Made by a program: the position numbers and the translations under genes
Assembly (NCBI GenBank): GCA_002782005.1
Contig: PFGT01000014.1
Coordinates: forward strand, 1 to 45,359
Length of the DNA stretch: 45,359 nt
Reading direction: 5' to 3'
Source of the DNA: Hydrogenophilales bacterium CG12_big_fil_rev_8_21_14_0_65_61_21
GTDB taxonomy: Bacteria; Pseudomonadota; Gammaproteobacteria; Burkholderiales; Thiobacillaceae
Part shown: positions 33,385 to 41,294 of the stretch, piece after piece
Position numbering within the stretch: the stretch's first letter is position 1
How the letters are laid out: the number at the start of each line of letters is the position of its first letter
Notes under the pieces: generated by a model
The model's database searches: none
The model's input: only the letters and a program-made list of their open reading frames with translations
Told to the model about the DNA's origin: nothing

Positions 33385-34539
33385 ATGTACGACATCATCA
33401 TCATTGGCGGCGGCGTCAGCGGCATTAGCGTCGCGGCGCGCGCCACGCGGGCCGGCAAAAATGTTCTGCTGCTTGAAGCGGGCGACCGTTTGGGCGGCTG
33501 CGTCCACACCTGGCAGCCGACTGAAGGCTTCTGGCTGGAACTGGGCGCCCACACGGCCTACAACTCCTATGGCGCGCTGCTGGCGCTGAATGGCGATCCC
33601 GGTTTCGGCAACCTGATCCCGCGCGCCAAGGTCGGCTACCATTTTCTGGCCGCTGGCCATGTGCAATCGCCCTTTGTCCGGCTGTCCTTTATTGATGCCG
33701 TGCGCCATCTGCCGTTTAACCTCGGCCTAAAAAAGACCGGCCTCGACGTCGAGACCTATTTCACCCGTCTGCTTGGAGCAGGCAACTGGCGGCGACTGCT
33801 GGCGCCGGCCTTCGCCGCCGTGTTATCGCAAGCCGCCGGCCCATACCCGGCGGAGTGGCTATTCAAACGCAAGCAGCGGGAACAGACAGCGCCACGCAAA
33901 TTCACCCACGCCGCCGGTCTGCAAGGCTGGCTGGCGGACCTGGCGGCCGGCGTCACGGTGCGTTATGGCAGCCGGGTCGAAGGCCTGGTGCATGACGCTG
34001 ATGGAGTCCAGGTCCGGCTGGTGGGCGAAACCCTGACTGCCCGCCGAGTTGTTATTGCCACGCCGCTTGATGTTGCCGCGACCCTGCTCGCCGGCATTGA
34101 TCCCGCTCTAGCGGTACGGCTGGGCCAGACCGCCATGGCCGAGATCGAGACCTATGCCGTGGTGCTGCCGGTAGCCGTTGTTAAGTTGCCGCCGGTGGCT
34201 GGCCTGATTGGCGGTGACGACGCCTATTTCTCCGCCGTCAGTCGCGATTATTTGCCACATCCCCAATGGCGCGGCTTCGCCTTCCATTTCAAGCCCGGCC
34301 TGCTGGATGATGCCGGCAAGCGCCGCAAGGCGGCCGAAGTGCTGGGCTGCGCGCCGAACGACTTCGCCTTCGAGCAGTCGAAGCTTAATCGTCTGCCAGC
34401 GCTGACGCCGGCCTCTGTAGCCTTCGCCGCCGAACTCGATGCCCGGCTGGCAATGACCCCAATACGGCTGGCGGGCAATTACCTGAACGGTCTGTCGCTG
34501 GGCGATGCCGCCCAATACGCGGCCGACCATTGCCAATAA
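33385..34539 (+). CDS. FAD-dependent amine oxidase-like oxidoreductase (protoporphyrinogen oxidase-like)
   Basis: 384 residues. The N-terminal Rossmann motif DIIIIGGGVSGISVAARATR binds the FAD ADP, followed by ENxxxxGG-like LLLEAGDRLGGCVHTW. A mid-domain ELGAHTAYNSYG and the C-terminal RLAGNYLNGLSLGDA are typical of FAD-linked amine oxidases such as HemY/PPOX and related desaturases. The substrate cannot be assigned. ATG 33385 is favoured by the family start; there is no convincing Shine-Dalgarno. It is followed at 10 bases by the DJ-1 gene. Confidence 0.82.
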   Translation: MYDIIIIGGGVSGISVAARATRAGKNVLLLEAGDRLGGCVHTWQPTEGFWLELGAHTAYNSYGALLALNGDPGFGNLIPRAKVGYHFLAAGHVQSPFVRLSFIDAVRHLPFNLGLKKTGLDVETYFTRLLGAGNWRRLLAPAFAAVLSQAAGPYPAEWLFKRKQREQTAPRKFTHAAGLQGWLADLAAGVTVRYGSRVEGLVHDADGVQVRLVGETLTARRVVIATPLDVAATLLAGIDPALAVRLGQTAMAEIETYAVVLPVAVVKLPPVAGLIGGDDAYFSAVSRDYLPHPQWRGFAFHFKPGLLDDAGKRRKAAEVLGCAPNDFAFEQSKLNRLPALTPASVAFAAELDARLAMTPIRLAGNYLNGLSLGDAAQYAADHCQ

Positions 34540-34549
34540 GGAGCACACC

Positions 34550-35101
34550 ATGATCCGCGTACTTATTCCACTGGCCCCTGGTTTTGAAGACCTGGAAGCC
34601 GTCACCATCGTCAACCTGCTGCGCCGCGCCGGTATCGAGGTCGTCACCGCCGGCCTGCAACCCGGCCTGGTCACGGGCGCGCGCGGTATGCGCATGGAAC
34701 CCGATGCCCTGCTCGACGACGTGCTGGACCGCGACTTCGCCATGATCGCCCTGCCCGGCGGTATGCCTGGCGCGGAAAATCTCAAGAATGACGCCCGCAT
34801 CCAGACCCTGCTCAAGAAGATGGCCGGCGCCGGCAAATATACCGCCGCTATCTGCGCCGCCCCTATCGCCCTGGCACAGGCTGGTCTGCTGGACGGCAAA
34901 CGGGCCACCAGCTACCCCGGCTTCATCGAAAAGTTGGCCATCCCCGGCGCGCATTTCACCACCGATTCAGTGGTCGTGGACGGCAAGGTGGTCACCTCGC
35001 GCGGCCCCGGCACGGCCATGGATTTCGCCCTCGAACTGGTGCAATTGCTGGCCGGCGAAGCGACCCGCAATAAGGTAGAGGCGGGACTGGTACGGGGGTA
35101 G
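34550..35101 (+). CDS. DJ-1/PfpI family protein, YajL-like
   Basis: 183 residues. The family active site is present: Glu of FEDLEA near residue 15 and the nucleophilic Cys in TAAICAAPIALA. It begins after GGAGCACACC with ATG 34550. DJ-1 proteins act on oxidative or glycation damage in the cytosol; both chaperone and deglycase activities have been reported and the second is debated. The upstream FAD gene is separated by 10 bases, so the two are probably cotranscribed. After the stop there are about 110 bases to the thioredoxin-like gene. Confidence 0.92.
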   Translation: MIRVLIPLAPGFEDLEAVTIVNLLRRAGIEVVTAGLQPGLVTGARGMRMEPDALLDDVLDRDFAMIALPGGMPGAENLKNDARIQTLLKKMAGAGKYTAAICAAPIALAQAGLLDGKRATSYPGFIEKLAIPGAHFTTDSVVVDGKVVTSRGPGTAMDFALELVQLLAGEATRNKVEAGLVRG

Positions 35102-35212
35102 GTCGGTATCTATCCTGACAAGGCGGGTTTCATGGGCTTGGAGTTGCCGGGATAAATCCAGCCCCTGTTTGCCAAGCGCTTAACGCTGGCCGAAAAAGAA
35201 GGAGGAGATGAG

Positions 35213-36226
35213 ATGCTGAGAATCCTGATGTTTGCCTTTTTTATGCTGTCTGGCAGTTTATTCGCCGTCGCCGCCGACGAGCCTGCTCCTGGCTACCATG
35301 AGACGCCAGGCTGGTTCAAGGTATCCTTCCTGGACTTGCGTGAGGACGTGAAGGAGGCCACCCGGGCCGGCCGTCGGGTGATGCTCTATTTCTACCAGGA
35401 CGGCTGCCCTTATTGCGCCAAACTGCTACGGGATAATTTCGGCCAGAAGACCATCGCCGACAAGACCCGTCGGCATTTCGATGTCATCGCCATCAATATC
35501 TGGGGCGACAGCGAGGTGACCGATATGGCAGGGCGGGTGGCGCCGGAAAAGTCCTTCGCCAAATCGTTGCGGGTGCAGTTCACGCCGACCTTGCTGATGC
35601 TGGATGAAAGGGGTGAGGCGGCGCTGCGTCTCAATGGCTACATCCCGCCGCACAAGTTCGCGGCTGCGCTCGATTTTGCCGCTGGCCGTCTGGAGAAAAA
35701 ACAGAGTTTCACTGACTACCTGGCGGCACACGTCAGAGAGCCGGCCAGCGGCAAGTTGCATTCCGAACCCTGGTTGCTGCGGCCGCCCCTCAAACTCGCC
35801 GTCGGCAAAAAAGCCGGCAAGCCGCTCTTGGTACTGTTCGAGCAAAAGGAATGCGCCGCCTGCGACGAGCTTCATGGTGAAGCGTTTCCCCGTCCTGAGG
35901 TCGCGGCGCTGCTACGAAAATTTCAGGTAGCGCAAATCGACATGGCCTCGCCCGAGTCGGTACAGACACCCGGTGGCAAGACCCTGCCGGCGCGCGACTG
36001 GGCAGGCAAAATCGGCGTCTTCTATACGCCCAGCCTGGTGTTCTTCGATGTCGGCGGTCGCGAGGTGTTCCGGGTCGAAGGTTATCTGCGCCCCTTCCAC
36101 CTAGCATCCTCACTGGACTACGTAGCCTCCGGCGCTTACCGCAATCAGCCCGAATTTCAACGCTTCATCGAGACGCGGGCAGCGGCGCTGCGGGCAAAGG
36201 GGAAATCGGTGGAGTTGATGAAGTAA
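35213..36226 (+). CDS. Periplasmic double thioredoxin-like protein
   Basis: 337 residues. A signal peptide (ILMFAFFMLSGSLFAVAA, cut near residue 21) is followed by two thioredoxin folds. The first has CPYC (C65/C68) with the cis-Pro region VQFTPTLLMLD. The second has CAAC (C214/C217) with YTPSLVFFDVGGREVFR. It resembles SoxW/DsbD-C-like proteins and is expected to move electrons or disulfides in the periplasm; the partner is unknown. GGAGGAG lies just upstream. An out-of-frame ATG at 35208 reads only three codons. The 3' end overlaps hypD by 62 bases on the opposite strand. Confidence 0.88.
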   Translation: MLRILMFAFFMLSGSLFAVAADEPAPGYHETPGWFKVSFLDLREDVKEATRAGRRVMLYFYQDGCPYCAKLLRDNFGQKTIADKTRRHFDVIAINIWGDSEVTDMAGRVAPEKSFAKSLRVQFTPTLLMLDERGEAALRLNGYIPPHKFAAALDFAAGRLEKKQSFTDYLAAHVREPASGKLHSEPWLLRPPLKLAVGKKAGKPLLVLFEQKECAACDELHGEAFPRPEVAALLRKFQVAQIDMASPESVQTPGGKTLPARDWAGKIGVFYTPSLVFFDVGGREVFRVEGYLRPFHLASSLDYVASGAYRNQPEFQRFIETRAAALRAKGKSVELMK

Positions 36227-37316
36227 CCCGGATATTGCCTGTGCCGCTTGACCACCATATCCGGCAAGCGCCTTCATCGGAAACCATGCAGGGGCCGACC
36301 GGGCTGTGCGGGGTGCAGGCGGCGCCGAACAGGCAGCACTGGTTGGGGTAGATTTTCCCCAGCACGACCGAGGCGCAATCGCAGCCGGGCGGCATTTCGC
36401 CGCTGCGTCGACGGCTCGGGGCGGCATGGTTGGGGAAACGTAGTCGGGCATCGTGGCCGGCGTAGCCGGGTTTCAGTGCATAGCCCGAGTTCGCGATGAC
36501 GCCGATGCCGCGCCAGTTGGCATCGACTACCTCCAGGGTCTGGTTCAGCAGGCGTTGCGCGGTCCGGTTGCCGCCGGCATGGGCGACCTCCGGGTAGCAG
36601 TTGTCGAGAAAAATCCGCCCGGTCTGGCGTTGTTTCAGGACCGAGTAGAAGGCTGCCAGCAGCGATTCCGGGGTGAAGCCGGCGACGGCGGTCGGCAGGC
36701 CATGATAGTCAACCACGAATTGCCACTCCTCCGGCCCCATGACGGCGGCGACATGGCCGGGCGCGATCAGGGCATTGAAACCTGGCGTGCCGGAATCGAG
36801 CAGCATGGCGATAGCGGGCCAGGTGAGTCGGCCGGACAGCAGAATGGTGAGGTTTTCCGGCAGCCCTTCGGCGATCAGGGCGGCGACCGGGGCGAGGGTG
36901 GTCTCGAAGCCGGCAGCGAAGAAGACGACCGGCCGGCCGGGATTCGCGCGGGCGATCTTTCCGGCCTCGGTCGGACTGGCGATGGGCCGCACGTCGCCGC
37001 CGGCCGCCTGGGCCTCGACCAGGGAGCGGACTTCGTCTTTCGGTACGTTGACCGGCACCCGCAACATATCGCCAAAGGCGACCAGGATGACCTGCTCCTG
37101 CAAGGCGAGCTGGATGGCCTGGTAAATGTCCTCTTCGGGGCAGACGCAGACCGGACAACCAGGGCCGGGAATCAGTTCGATGTTTGCCGGCAGCACGCCG
37201 CGCAGACCGGCTTGGGCGATGGACCGCTCATGACCGCCGCAGACGTTCATGATCTTGATCGGTCGGTCGATCTTTAGCGCCCGGATGCGATCCAGCCAGT
37301 CACGGGCCTCGCTCAT
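36165..37316 (-). CDS. hypD: Hydrogenase maturation protein HypD, with C-terminal extension
   Basis: Scaffold for the Fe(CN)2CO cofactor of [NiFe]-hydrogenases, in the cytosol with HypC. 383 residues. NVCGGHE (Cys26) is the Fe-coordinating segment, and GPGCPVCVCP (54, 57, 59) carries the redox cysteines. In most HypD the last is Thr, here Cys. C-terminal CDCASVVLGKIYPNQCCLFG then CTPHSPVGPCMVSDEGAC holds the cluster. Family members end soon after this. Here about 30 more residues follow, and the last 20 codons lie antisense inside the thioredoxin gene. It overlaps hypB by 4 bases (ATGA). Confidence 0.93.
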   Translation of the reverse strand: MSEARDWLDRIRALKIDRPIKIMNVCGGHERSIAQAGLRGVLPANIELIPGPGCPVCVCPEEDIYQAIQLALQEQVILVAFGDMLRVPVNVPKDEVRSLVEAQAAGGDVRPIASPTEAGKIARANPGRPVVFFAAGFETTLAPVAALIAEGLPENLTILLSGRLTWPAIAMLLDSGTPGFNALIAPGHVAAVMGPEEWQFVVDYHGLPTAVAGFTPESLLAAFYSVLKQRQTGRIFLDNCYPEVAHAGGNRTAQRLLNQTLEVVDANWRGIGVIANSGYALKPGYAGHDARLRFPNHAAPSRRRSGEMPPGCDCASVVLGKIYPNQCCLFGAACTPHSPVGPCMVSDEGACRIWWSSGTGNIRVTSSTPPISPLPAAPLPASR

Positions 37317-38119
37317 GCCGTTTCTGTGTGCAGACGGGCGCCCTCCGGCTGGCTGGCGGGGCGCTGCGTCGCGCCGGCCTCGACCCGTTTGCGCTGCTCG
37401 ATCAATTGCCCTTGCAGCCAGACCAGCCAGGCCATCATGCCTTCTCCTTTGCGCGCCGACAGGCGCAGGATGGGGGCCGGGTTGGCCAGGTTACGGATGT
37501 GGCGCTCGGCCTTATCCGGGTCGAAGTCGTCGAGTACGGCCAAGAGATCGGTCTTGGTCAGCAGCACGGCGTCGGCGCCCCGAAACATGACCGGGTACTT
37601 GGCTGGCTTGTCATCGCCTTCGGTCACTGACAGCAGGACGATGTTGAGATGCTGGCCCAGATCGAAGCTGGCCGGGCAGACCAGGTTGCCGACGTTCTCG
37701 ATGAATAGTAGGTCGAGGTCGGCGAGGTCCATGTGATGCAGGGCGTCGTGGATCATGTGGGCGTCGAGGTGGCAGGCGCTGCCGGTGACGATCTGGTGGG
37801 CCGCAACGCCCTGGGCACGGATGCGCTCGGCGTCGTTCTCGGTTTCAAGATCGCCTTCGATGACGGCAATCTTGAACTGGCCTTTCAGCGCGGCGATGGT
37901 GGCTTCGAGCAACGCGGTTTTGCCCGAGCCAGGCGCGGACATCAGGTTGATTGCCAGTATGCCGCGCCGGTCGAAATGCGCCCGGTTGTGTGCGGCCTGA
38001 TCGTCGTTTTTCTTGAGCAGGCCTTGCAGCACGGAAACGGCGGTCGAGCCGGGCACGACCGGCTGGTAGGCGAATTTGGCATTGCCGGGGGTGACGTTAC
38101 AGCCGCAGGTGTCGCACAT
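37313..38119 (-). CDS. hypB: Hydrogenase nickel-insertion GTPase HypB
   Basis: 268 residues. The N-terminal MCDTCGC (C2, C5, C7) is the high-affinity nickel site of many HypB. There is no histidine-rich stretch. The GTPase has the P-loop SAPGSGKTALLE, a second metal site at SACHLDAH, ENVGNLVCPASFD and the G4 region TKTDLL. It loads nickel into the hydrogenase large subunit together with HypA. The last 40 residues are a low-complexity tail. It overlaps hypD by 4 bases and lies 5 bases after hypA. Confidence 0.95.
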   Translation of the reverse strand: MCDTCGCNVTPGNAKFAYQPVVPGSTAVSVLQGLLKKNDDQAAHNRAHFDRRGILAINLMSAPGSGKTALLEATIAALKGQFKIAVIEGDLETENDAERIRAQGVAAHQIVTGSACHLDAHMIHDALHHMDLADLDLLFIENVGNLVCPASFDLGQHLNIVLLSVTEGDDKPAKYPVMFRGADAVLLTKTDLLAVLDDFDPDKAERHIRNLANPAPILRLSARKGEGMMAWLVWLQGQLIEQRKRVEAGATQRPASQPEGARLHTETA

Positions 38120-38124
38120 GATGT

Positions 38125-38487
38125 TCAGCTCACTATTGGTTCGGGGATATCCAGCTCCACCGTCTCCAGGATCATCTCGTCGCCGGAAACGATGCGGGTG
38201 CGCCAGTCGCCGCAGGCGCCGCAGACCAGGTTGTTCGGTTGCGCCTCGCCCTCCGCGCTGCAGGTCTGACAGCGCACTCGGACCGGTGCCATTACCAGGT
38301 CCAGCCGGGCCTGTTCCGCCCTGGTGCCGGCGGCGGCCAGCGGGAATGCGACGGCCAGCAACTCCGGCTCTATGCCCGCCAGCGGTCCGATCCGAACCCG
38401 GATCAGGTATACGCCCGTTGCGCCGTGCTGGCTGGCCAGGTCCTCAACCTGCTCGACCAGCGCCTGGGCCACGGACAACTCATGCAT
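38125..38487 (-). CDS. hypA: Hydrogenase nickel metallochaperone HypA
   Basis: 120 residues. The nickel-binding MHE start is intact, followed by ELSVAQALVEQVEDLA. The zinc domain has two CxxC pairs, CQTC and CGAC (about 73-95). It receives nickel and passes it to the hydrogenase with HypB. The start overlaps hypC by 8 bases, so the pair is coupled. Confidence 0.95.
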   Translation of the reverse strand: MHELSVAQALVEQVEDLASQHGATGVYLIRVRIGPLAGIEPELLAVAFPLAAAGTRAEQARLDLVMAPVRVRCQTCSAEGEAQPNNLVCGACGDWRTRIVSGDEMILETVELDIPEPIVS

Positions 38488-38725
38488 GTTCGGTCGGCAG
38501 GTCAGAGTCGCACAGTATCTGGTCGAACAACTCCCATGCCGAGCGCGCTTCGGCCTCGGTCATGGTCTGAATGGCGTAGCCGACATGGACCATGACATAG
38601 TCGCCGACCTTGGGCATCTCGTCCTGCATCATGAACAGCGACACTTCCCGCCCGACCCCCTTGGCCTGGCAATGGGCGACGTAGCCATCAATTGCTACGA
38701 TCAACATGGGAATGGCTAGACACAT
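38480..38725 (-). CDS. hypC: Hydrogenase maturation chaperone HypC
   Basis: 81 residues with the essential MCLAIP N-terminus (Cys2 after Met removal binds the hydrogenase large subunit or HypD). The OB-like core VSLFMMQDEMPKVGDYVMVH is normal. No Shine-Dalgarno is seen before the ATG; TATACT lies 6 bases upstream. It heads the unit hypC-A-B-D. hypE and hypF are not adjacent. Confidence 0.94.
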   Translation of the reverse strand: MCLAIPMLIVAIDGYVAHCQAKGVGREVSLFMMQDEMPKVGDYVMVHVGYAIQTMTEAEARSAWELFDQILCDSDLPTEHA

Positions 38726-38782
38726 GGGGCCAGTATAGTCGCCGAGCCGAGAAATGGTTGCCTAACGATCGGTCGAGGTCGG

Positions 38783-38791
38783 TGCTATATT
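38783..38791 (+). promoter_or_regulatory. Possible extended -10 promoter of the TPR gene
   Basis: TGCTATATT is an extended -10 box (TGn then TATATT) about 80 bases before the TPR start. No convincing -35 is seen. A short inverted repeat TCGAT-TTA-ATCGA follows between it and the ATG (38830-38842). Confidence 0.3.
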
Positions 38792-38869
38792 GACCGTGAG
38801 CTTTGAGTAAGCGAGGTGGGTGGTGGTTATTCGATTTAATCGAGTTTGGGACTGTCAGGAGCGGGCGAT

Positions 38870-40087
38870 ATGACGACTGCCTCGTATGGCGTTTCCAGTT
38901 CGTTGGCCGACAGCCTGTTTGTATCCTCTTCGGCATCGAACGGGCAATTGGAGTCGTATGCCCAGAATTCGCTGGTCAAGGGGCTGCAACTTTATTCCGA
39001 TAAAAAATACCCGGAGGCCATCGCCAGCTTCAAGCGCGCGGTAGGTTATTCCCCGACATCGTCGACCGCCATCAATGCCTACGATTACATGGCGAAGTCA
39101 TATAGCCAGCTTGGCGATAGCCATGCGGCAATCGAGACCTACAAGAAATCCATTGCCACCGACTCGAACCAGGACGTGACCCATAACTCGCTGGCCAATG
39201 TTTATTATTCCCAAGGCGACTACGGCGCGGCGCTGAAGGAATACGCGGTGGCCGCCAAGCTAAATCCATCGGCGGCCAATCTTTATTCGCTTGGCCAGGG
39301 TTATCTGGCGGATGGCCAGTATGACAACGCCCTGAAGGAGTTTGCGCTGGTGCGCCGTATGGCGCCAAAGGAGTCCTACGGCGACTTCGGCATGGGCCAG
39401 GCGTATGCCAAACAGGGGCAATACGCGGATGCCATCGATGCCTTCCAGCGGGCGATCAAAATCGATCCGAAGGACTGGAACGCCTATGCCGAGATGGGCT
39501 ACGCCCTGGCTGATAGCGGCCAGATGAATAAGGCCAGGGAGGTCGTCGCCACATTGCTGAACGGCGACGCCAACCGGGCCGCCCAGTTGAATACCTATCT
39601 CTATGGCAAGACCCGGCCGGCAATGACCGCTACCAGCTATACCGCTCTGGGTACGTCTTTTCTCACTATTCTTGGCCCAGGCACCAAGCTGACGGCGCTT
39701 GGCAACTACAACCTGGCCAGCCCCGACGCCCAGCAAACCTTCTCGCTAACCTTTCAATTCAGTAAGCCGATGGCCGTGGAATCGGTGCAGAGCGTCCAGA
39801 ACTGGACGATTACTCGCGCCGATAGCCGTACTGGTTTGAGCGGCGATTACAACTTCGGTATGCCGGTTCCGGCAACCGAGACACTATTGCCCTACCACCC
39901 CAGCGCGGTCATTTACGATCAGAACGCCATGACTGCGACGGTGTTGTTCGTGGTGACACAAAACAGTAGCGCAGACGGCACGATCGACCCATCCCACATC
40001 CAGTTCGGCTTTAACGGCAAGGATGCCACCGGCCTGACCATGGACCCAAAGGCCGACCAGTACACCGGTTTTTCGGGTTTCGCCTAA
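38870..40087 (+). CDS. TPR-repeat protein with a C-terminal beta domain
   Basis: 405 residues from ATG 38870 (Shine-Dalgarno AGGAG, 8 bases). The N-terminal 25 residues are Ser-rich and lack a signal peptide. About six TPR units follow (residues 30-250), with repeats such as YPEAIASFKRAV, HAAIETYKKSI and YADAIDAFQRAIKIDPKDW. A linker leads to a C-terminal domain (about 290-405) that looks Ig-like, with FSLTFQFSKPMAVESVQSVQ and NWTITRA near the SbsA/Big_5 pattern. No family for the whole protein is known to me. The stop is 2 bases from the convergent map stop. Protein binding through TPRs is inferred. Confidence 0.78.
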   Translation: MTTASYGVSSSLADSLFVSSSASNGQLESYAQNSLVKGLQLYSDKKYPEAIASFKRAVGYSPTSSTAINAYDYMAKSYSQLGDSHAAIETYKKSIATDSNQDVTHNSLANVYYSQGDYGAALKEYAVAAKLNPSAANLYSLGQGYLADGQYDNALKEFALVRRMAPKESYGDFGMGQAYAKQGQYADAIDAFQRAIKIDPKDWNAYAEMGYALADSGQMNKAREVVATLLNGDANRAAQLNTYLYGKTRPAMTATSYTALGTSFLTILGPGTKLTALGNYNLASPDAQQTFSLTFQFSKPMAVESVQSVQNWTITRADSRTGLSGDYNFGMPVPATETLLPYHPSAVIYDQNAMTATVLFVVTQNSSADGTIDPSHIQFGFNGKDATGLTMDPKADQYTGFSGFA

Positions 40088-40089
40088 GT

Positions 40090-40896
40090 TCAGGCGGGCG
40101 TGACAAAGGCTGGCAGCGGCGGTGAACCGGATGACAGAGTCAGCACCTCCCAGCCGGTTTCGGTGACCAACACCGAGTGTTCCCACTGGGCCGACAGCGA
40201 ATGATCCTTGGTGACGATGCTCCAGCCATCACCCAGTGAGCGGATGTCCTTCTTGCCAGCATTAATCATCGGCTCGATAGTGAATATCATGCCCGGTTCC
40301 AGCCGCTCGCCAGTGCCTGGCTTGCCGTAATGCAGTACCTGCGGGTCCTCGTGAAACTTGCTGCCGACGCCGTGGCCGCAGAATTCCCGTACCACCGAAT
40401 AGCCGTTGACCTCCGCATGCTTCTGAATCGCGTGGCCGATGTCGCCGAAATGGTGGCCGGGGCGCACCTGCATAATGCCCTTCCACATGCATTCGTAGGT
40501 AATCAGGTTGAGCCGCTTGGCCTGGATCGAGGCCTCGCCGACCGCGAACATGCGAGAGGTGTCGCCATGCCAGCCGTCCTTGATGGTGGTGATGTCGAGG
40601 TTGACGATGTCGCCGGACTTGAGTTTTTTGTCACCCGGCACGCCGTGGCAGACCTGATGATTGACCGAGGTACAGATCGATTTCGGATAGGGTTTATGGC
40701 CTGGCGGCGCATAGTTGAGCGGGGCCGGGATGCAGTCCTGAACATTGACCATGTAGTCGTGGCAAAGCCGGTCCAACTCGCCGGTGGTGACGCCGGGTTG
40801 GACGAATGGGGTGATGTAATCGAGCACTTCCGAGGCGAGTCGGCAGGCGACTCGCATCTTTTCAATTTCTTGGGTTGTCTTGATAACGATCGACAT
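40090..40896 (-). CDS. map: Methionine aminopeptidase type I
   Basis: Removes the initiator Met from nascent proteins. 268 residues. His84 in CHGVP, metal ligands Asp101 and Asp112 in NLDITTIKDGWHGD, His of CGHGVGSKFHEDPQ and the Glu ligands of FTIEPMINAG and QWEHSVLVTE are present. The gene stands alone rather than near rpsB. An 83-base gap separates it from acyP on the same strand; no promoter is certain. Confidence 0.96.
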   Translation of the reverse strand: MSIVIKTTQEIEKMRVACRLASEVLDYITPFVQPGVTTGELDRLCHDYMVNVQDCIPAPLNYAPPGHKPYPKSICTSVNHQVCHGVPGDKKLKSGDIVNLDITTIKDGWHGDTSRMFAVGEASIQAKRLNLITYECMWKGIMQVRPGHHFGDIGHAIQKHAEVNGYSVVREFCGHGVGSKFHEDPQVLHYGKPGTGERLEPGMIFTIEPMINAGKKDIRSLGDGWSIVTKDHSLSAQWEHSVLVTETGWEVLTLSSGSPPLPAFVTPA

Positions 40897-40979
40897 GTCG
40901 GTTTGGCCTGATTAAGAGTCGTCCAGCTTAGTAAGCAAGGCGGTTTATGTAAAGTTAAACGATCAAGTTTTGCGGCCGC

Positions 40980-41255
40980 TCAGACCGTCGGCCGGCGTTC
41001 GAAGTAGAGGTATTCGCCGTCCTCTTCGCCGACCCCGATATTGGCGACCACGGCCGCCGGCGGCCCTTGCCAGGCCCAGCGGATGATCTCGGTAACGAGC
41101 GCCTCATCTCCGTGGACTACAGCCTCCACTTCGCCGCTGGCCAGGTTACGCACCCAACCGGCGACGCCCAGACGTTCCGCCTCGATGCACATCGACTCAC
41201 GATAGCGAACGCCTTGCACCTTGCCTGAAATGAGCAGATGGCGGGTGAGCTTCAT
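40980..41255 (-). CDS. acyP: Acylphosphatase
   Basis: 91 residues forming the ferredoxin-like acylphosphatase fold. GKVQGVRYRESM with the phosphate-binding Arg19, and GWVRNLASGEVEAVVHGD with the catalytic Asn37, are typical. It hydrolyses acyl phosphates; the physiological target is not known. It is 39 bases downstream of metG on the same strand. Confidence 0.93.
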   Translation of the reverse strand: MKLTRHLLISGKVQGVRYRESMCIEAERLGVAGWVRNLASGEVEAVVHGDEALVTEIIRWAWQGPPAAVVANIGVGEEDGEYLYFERRPTV

Positions 41256-41294
41256 CGCTGGCGCAGGGCAAGCTCGATGGCTAAGTCCACCATC

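Noticed and set aside
36453-37277. 274-codon frame opposite hypD
   Set aside because: It is an antisense shadow of hypD with no recognisable motif or start signal.
40950-40957. TAAAGTTA between map and acyP as a sigma-28 site
   Set aside because: No GCCGATAA-like element lies 11 bases downstream, and no gene follows on that strand.
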